From Oscheius sp. JU75 (lineage: Eukaryota; Nematoda; Chromadorea; Rhabditida; Rhabditidae): a stretch of DNA of 64,000 nt. Numbering within the stretch: the first letter of the stretch is position 1; each line of letters starts with the position of its first letter. The notes under the pieces are model-generated. The model was given only the letters and a program-made list of their open reading frames with translations. It was not told the DNA's origin and did not search any database. Shown piece after piece: positions 61,959 through 64,000 of this stretch. The position numbers and the translations under genes are program-made. Location: contig JASJZC010000002.1 in assembly GCA_037178855.1 (NCBI GenBank), positions 8,382,501 through 8,446,500 on the forward strand, read 5' to 3'.

Positions 61959-64000
61959 GGAAAATCGAGAGAAAGAGAGATTGAGACATATAAATAGGGC
62001 CTAGACAGTCCCTGGCTCGAAATATAAACAAATTTAGACATTCTTTGATTCTAAAGTGATGAGACCGAAAGATGAATCGGTTGTAAAGTCTTTTCCCAAG
62101 GCTTCAGTCTTCTTTGGCGGTAACAGTGATATTACAATGTTTTCCTAGGACTAATTTCAGAATTGAAGTGTTCAGTAGGTCAAAAGACTGCAGTTATAGG
62201 TATTTCGGTCGAGATAATTGGAAGAGAAACATGGTGAATTTTGGTCAACAATTGTCTGGATTTTGGCTTATCGAACACATAAGTCGGTAAAGAGCATTCT
62301 AAGAAAGTAAGGATATGTGTAAGAAAAATGACAAATTTGCGCCGCAAAAAGCCTAGATTGCAATGAATCATGCTTGCTGAGTCAGAACCGAGTCGTTGGA
62401 CCTAGAAAGTTCGAGAAAGTGCAGGGAAAAACTTAAATTTCAGCTAACAAACATCTTATGCTAGCTGTCCATAGCTCAGGTAGCAATTTTTGAGCGCCAC
62501 ACAAGCCTAGACGTCATGAAACACTTGTGAAGCATAGAGAAATCAAGAAATGCTCCAAAAAGTTGCTAGGCGTCTAAACAAGACATTTTGCTTGAGAGAG
62601 AAAACTCCCAAATCTGCTTGAAGACAAGCCATTTTAGGTCGAAAAACCGCAGGAAAGGTCAAAAGGAAAGCGGAAGAAGTGATTGCATCAAGTCAAGGAC
62701 AAGGTCAGTCTTTTGCCGTCCAAATTGGGTCAATTTTTTCAAACGAAACCCTGTTTTTACACGGCAAAATTTTAAAGAAAACAAACTTAATGCAACCCGT
62801 GAGACAATCCGTCTCTATCTGGCGATGCGTCGCCAAAAGAATAGTGGTCAAACTGCGCAGATAGGGGACCGTCTCAAGGCCAATTGTACTTTATCCTTTC
62901 TCTCCTTGTCCTGTCTGAATTTGATGAACATCAGAAATAAAAACAATGTGAAATGCGTAGGGGGAGTAGAGGGTTTAAAAAAGCAGGTGCCTTGTGTGTG
63001 TGGGGGGCATGAATATCAGGCCACCCCGTGAACCTTGACCAGGTGAACGGGGCGAAAATACAGAGAACCCTTATTCTTCCACCAAAATCGAGATTATTGG
63101 TGAATTTCAGACCAAATAGAGTCGTTTTCTTCGACAAAAGGCTTGGAAAAAGCGAGAGAATCTACTATATTCAACAGAATCGGGAAAACTATGAGGCTTT
63201 TCAGAATTGGAAGCGATATTCTCGCAAATGTTTGGCAAAGGGTACTTTTCTAGCAGAGCAAGGGCATTAAAACTGCCGAGATTGCGTTTCTGGAAAGAGA
63301 ACAGCTACTTGGACTTGTTGACAAATCTTTTTCTCGAAGAAGATCAATTTTCTTCAGGGAAGAACGGAGAAAAACACGTCAATTGCTCATTTCGGGCTAT
63401 TGAAATAGAAAGGCAAAGTACACGCAAGGGAAATGGGCATATCTGCTAGGAAGAAGTGATAAGGAACTCGTGAAAAACATAAAATGGCTGTAAAAATTTG
63501 AGCTGCAACGAGCGATGTGTTCCAATACGGCAGAGAACGCGAGAGTGACTCAACTAACAATGGCAGGGAGGTCGTACGGCAGGATAGACGGGGATTATCA
63601 AGTTGCGACTGGGTAGGTTTCATTTTGAGGTTGCCGAGCGGTAAAAACAACAAAAAATCCCCGAGAACATAGAAAAAAAAACTTTTTGGAAGTGCTAGCT
63701 TGAGACTATTTTGAATCGGTGCGTAAAATGCTATAGAGTTTTGGCTCCATTTCAAAACCCCTTTCACGATTTCCAGCTCTTTTGTTATCAAACTGCAGTT
63801 TATGGCATTCCTTTGCCAGTTCAACAAACAAAAAAATAAAAGGTAATCTGCCGATTCGATATATGGCAAAAAATATGCTAAAGATTATCAGCGTAAATAC
63901 TTTGCAGTATAGGCTTGCAGCTTCTAGTCCCTTTTTTCGACTTGAATATACGCTTTCCGAAGTTTTGATGCTCAACAAAGTTGTAGAGTGGATCGAGCTC
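61959..64000. other. Unassigned terminal 2 kb
   Basis: The 5' flank of the acyltransferase gene, then AT-rich sequence. Open frames at 62588-63031 (+) and 63869-63387 (-) are 147 and 160 codons long but have no domain, no signal peptide and no clear splice partners. They may be chance frames or exons of a gene that continues beyond the window. Confidence 0.35.

Noticed and set aside
63387-63869. 160-codon minus-strand frame near the window end
   Set aside because: Hydrophobic-rich but no domain, splice structure or repeat support; probably chance in AT-rich DNA.

Overview
This is nuclear DNA from a nematode; I cannot name the species. The evidence is intron-rich genes with GT-AG introns (many about 40-60 nt, others several hundred), a cuticle collagen with the nematode N-terminal domain, nematode-type serpentine chemoreceptors, an insulin-like peptide with extra cysteines and an SNF-type transporter. 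All gene spans below run from start codon to stop codon across introns. Exon joins were made by eye.

Layout. (1) 0.2-1.5 kb: a + strand gene with a GIY-YIG-like C-terminal domain. (2) 2.0-11.5 kb, housekeeping: a RING-finger protein (-), the diphthamide enzyme DPH2 (-), the NMD factor SMG-9 (+, divergent from DPH2) and SRP receptor beta (+). (3) 13-24 kb: an SLC35E-type sugar-phosphate transporter (+), a cuticle collagen (-), a peroxisomal-type acyl-CoA synthetase ending in SKL (+) and an SLC6/SNF transporter (-) whose stop lies 18 bp from the synthetase stop. (4) 24.6-27.1 kb, small secreted proteins: a C-type lectin-like protein and an unusual insulin-like peptide. (5) 28.7-34.5 kb: an accessory block of chemoreceptors, with one 7TM gene, a decayed copy of it, a stray PQ-loop transporter fragment, an Srh-like receptor and a relic of a second one. 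(6) 35.2-36.7 kb: a DEP-domain (LET-99/DEPDC1-like) gene with an apparent frameshift. (7) 37-56.3 kb: a tandem array of three full-length ABCC/MRP transporters, all on -. (8) 58.5-62 kb: an LPCAT3/MBOAT lysophospholipid acyltransferase (-). The last 2 kb hold no recognisable gene.

The most notable signals are genomic. The three MRP genes share an almost identical second nucleotide-binding domain; copies A and B look base-for-base identical over about 729 bp although the rest has diverged, so I infer recent gene conversion. Introns and spacers also carry many short non-coding elements: a composite SINE-like family built of two tRNA-like modules in head-to-head orientation, at least five inverted-repeat (MITE-like) element types, and several other dispersed repeats. 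Two unrelated MITEs are inserted at the same position of two different copies of the composite SINE.
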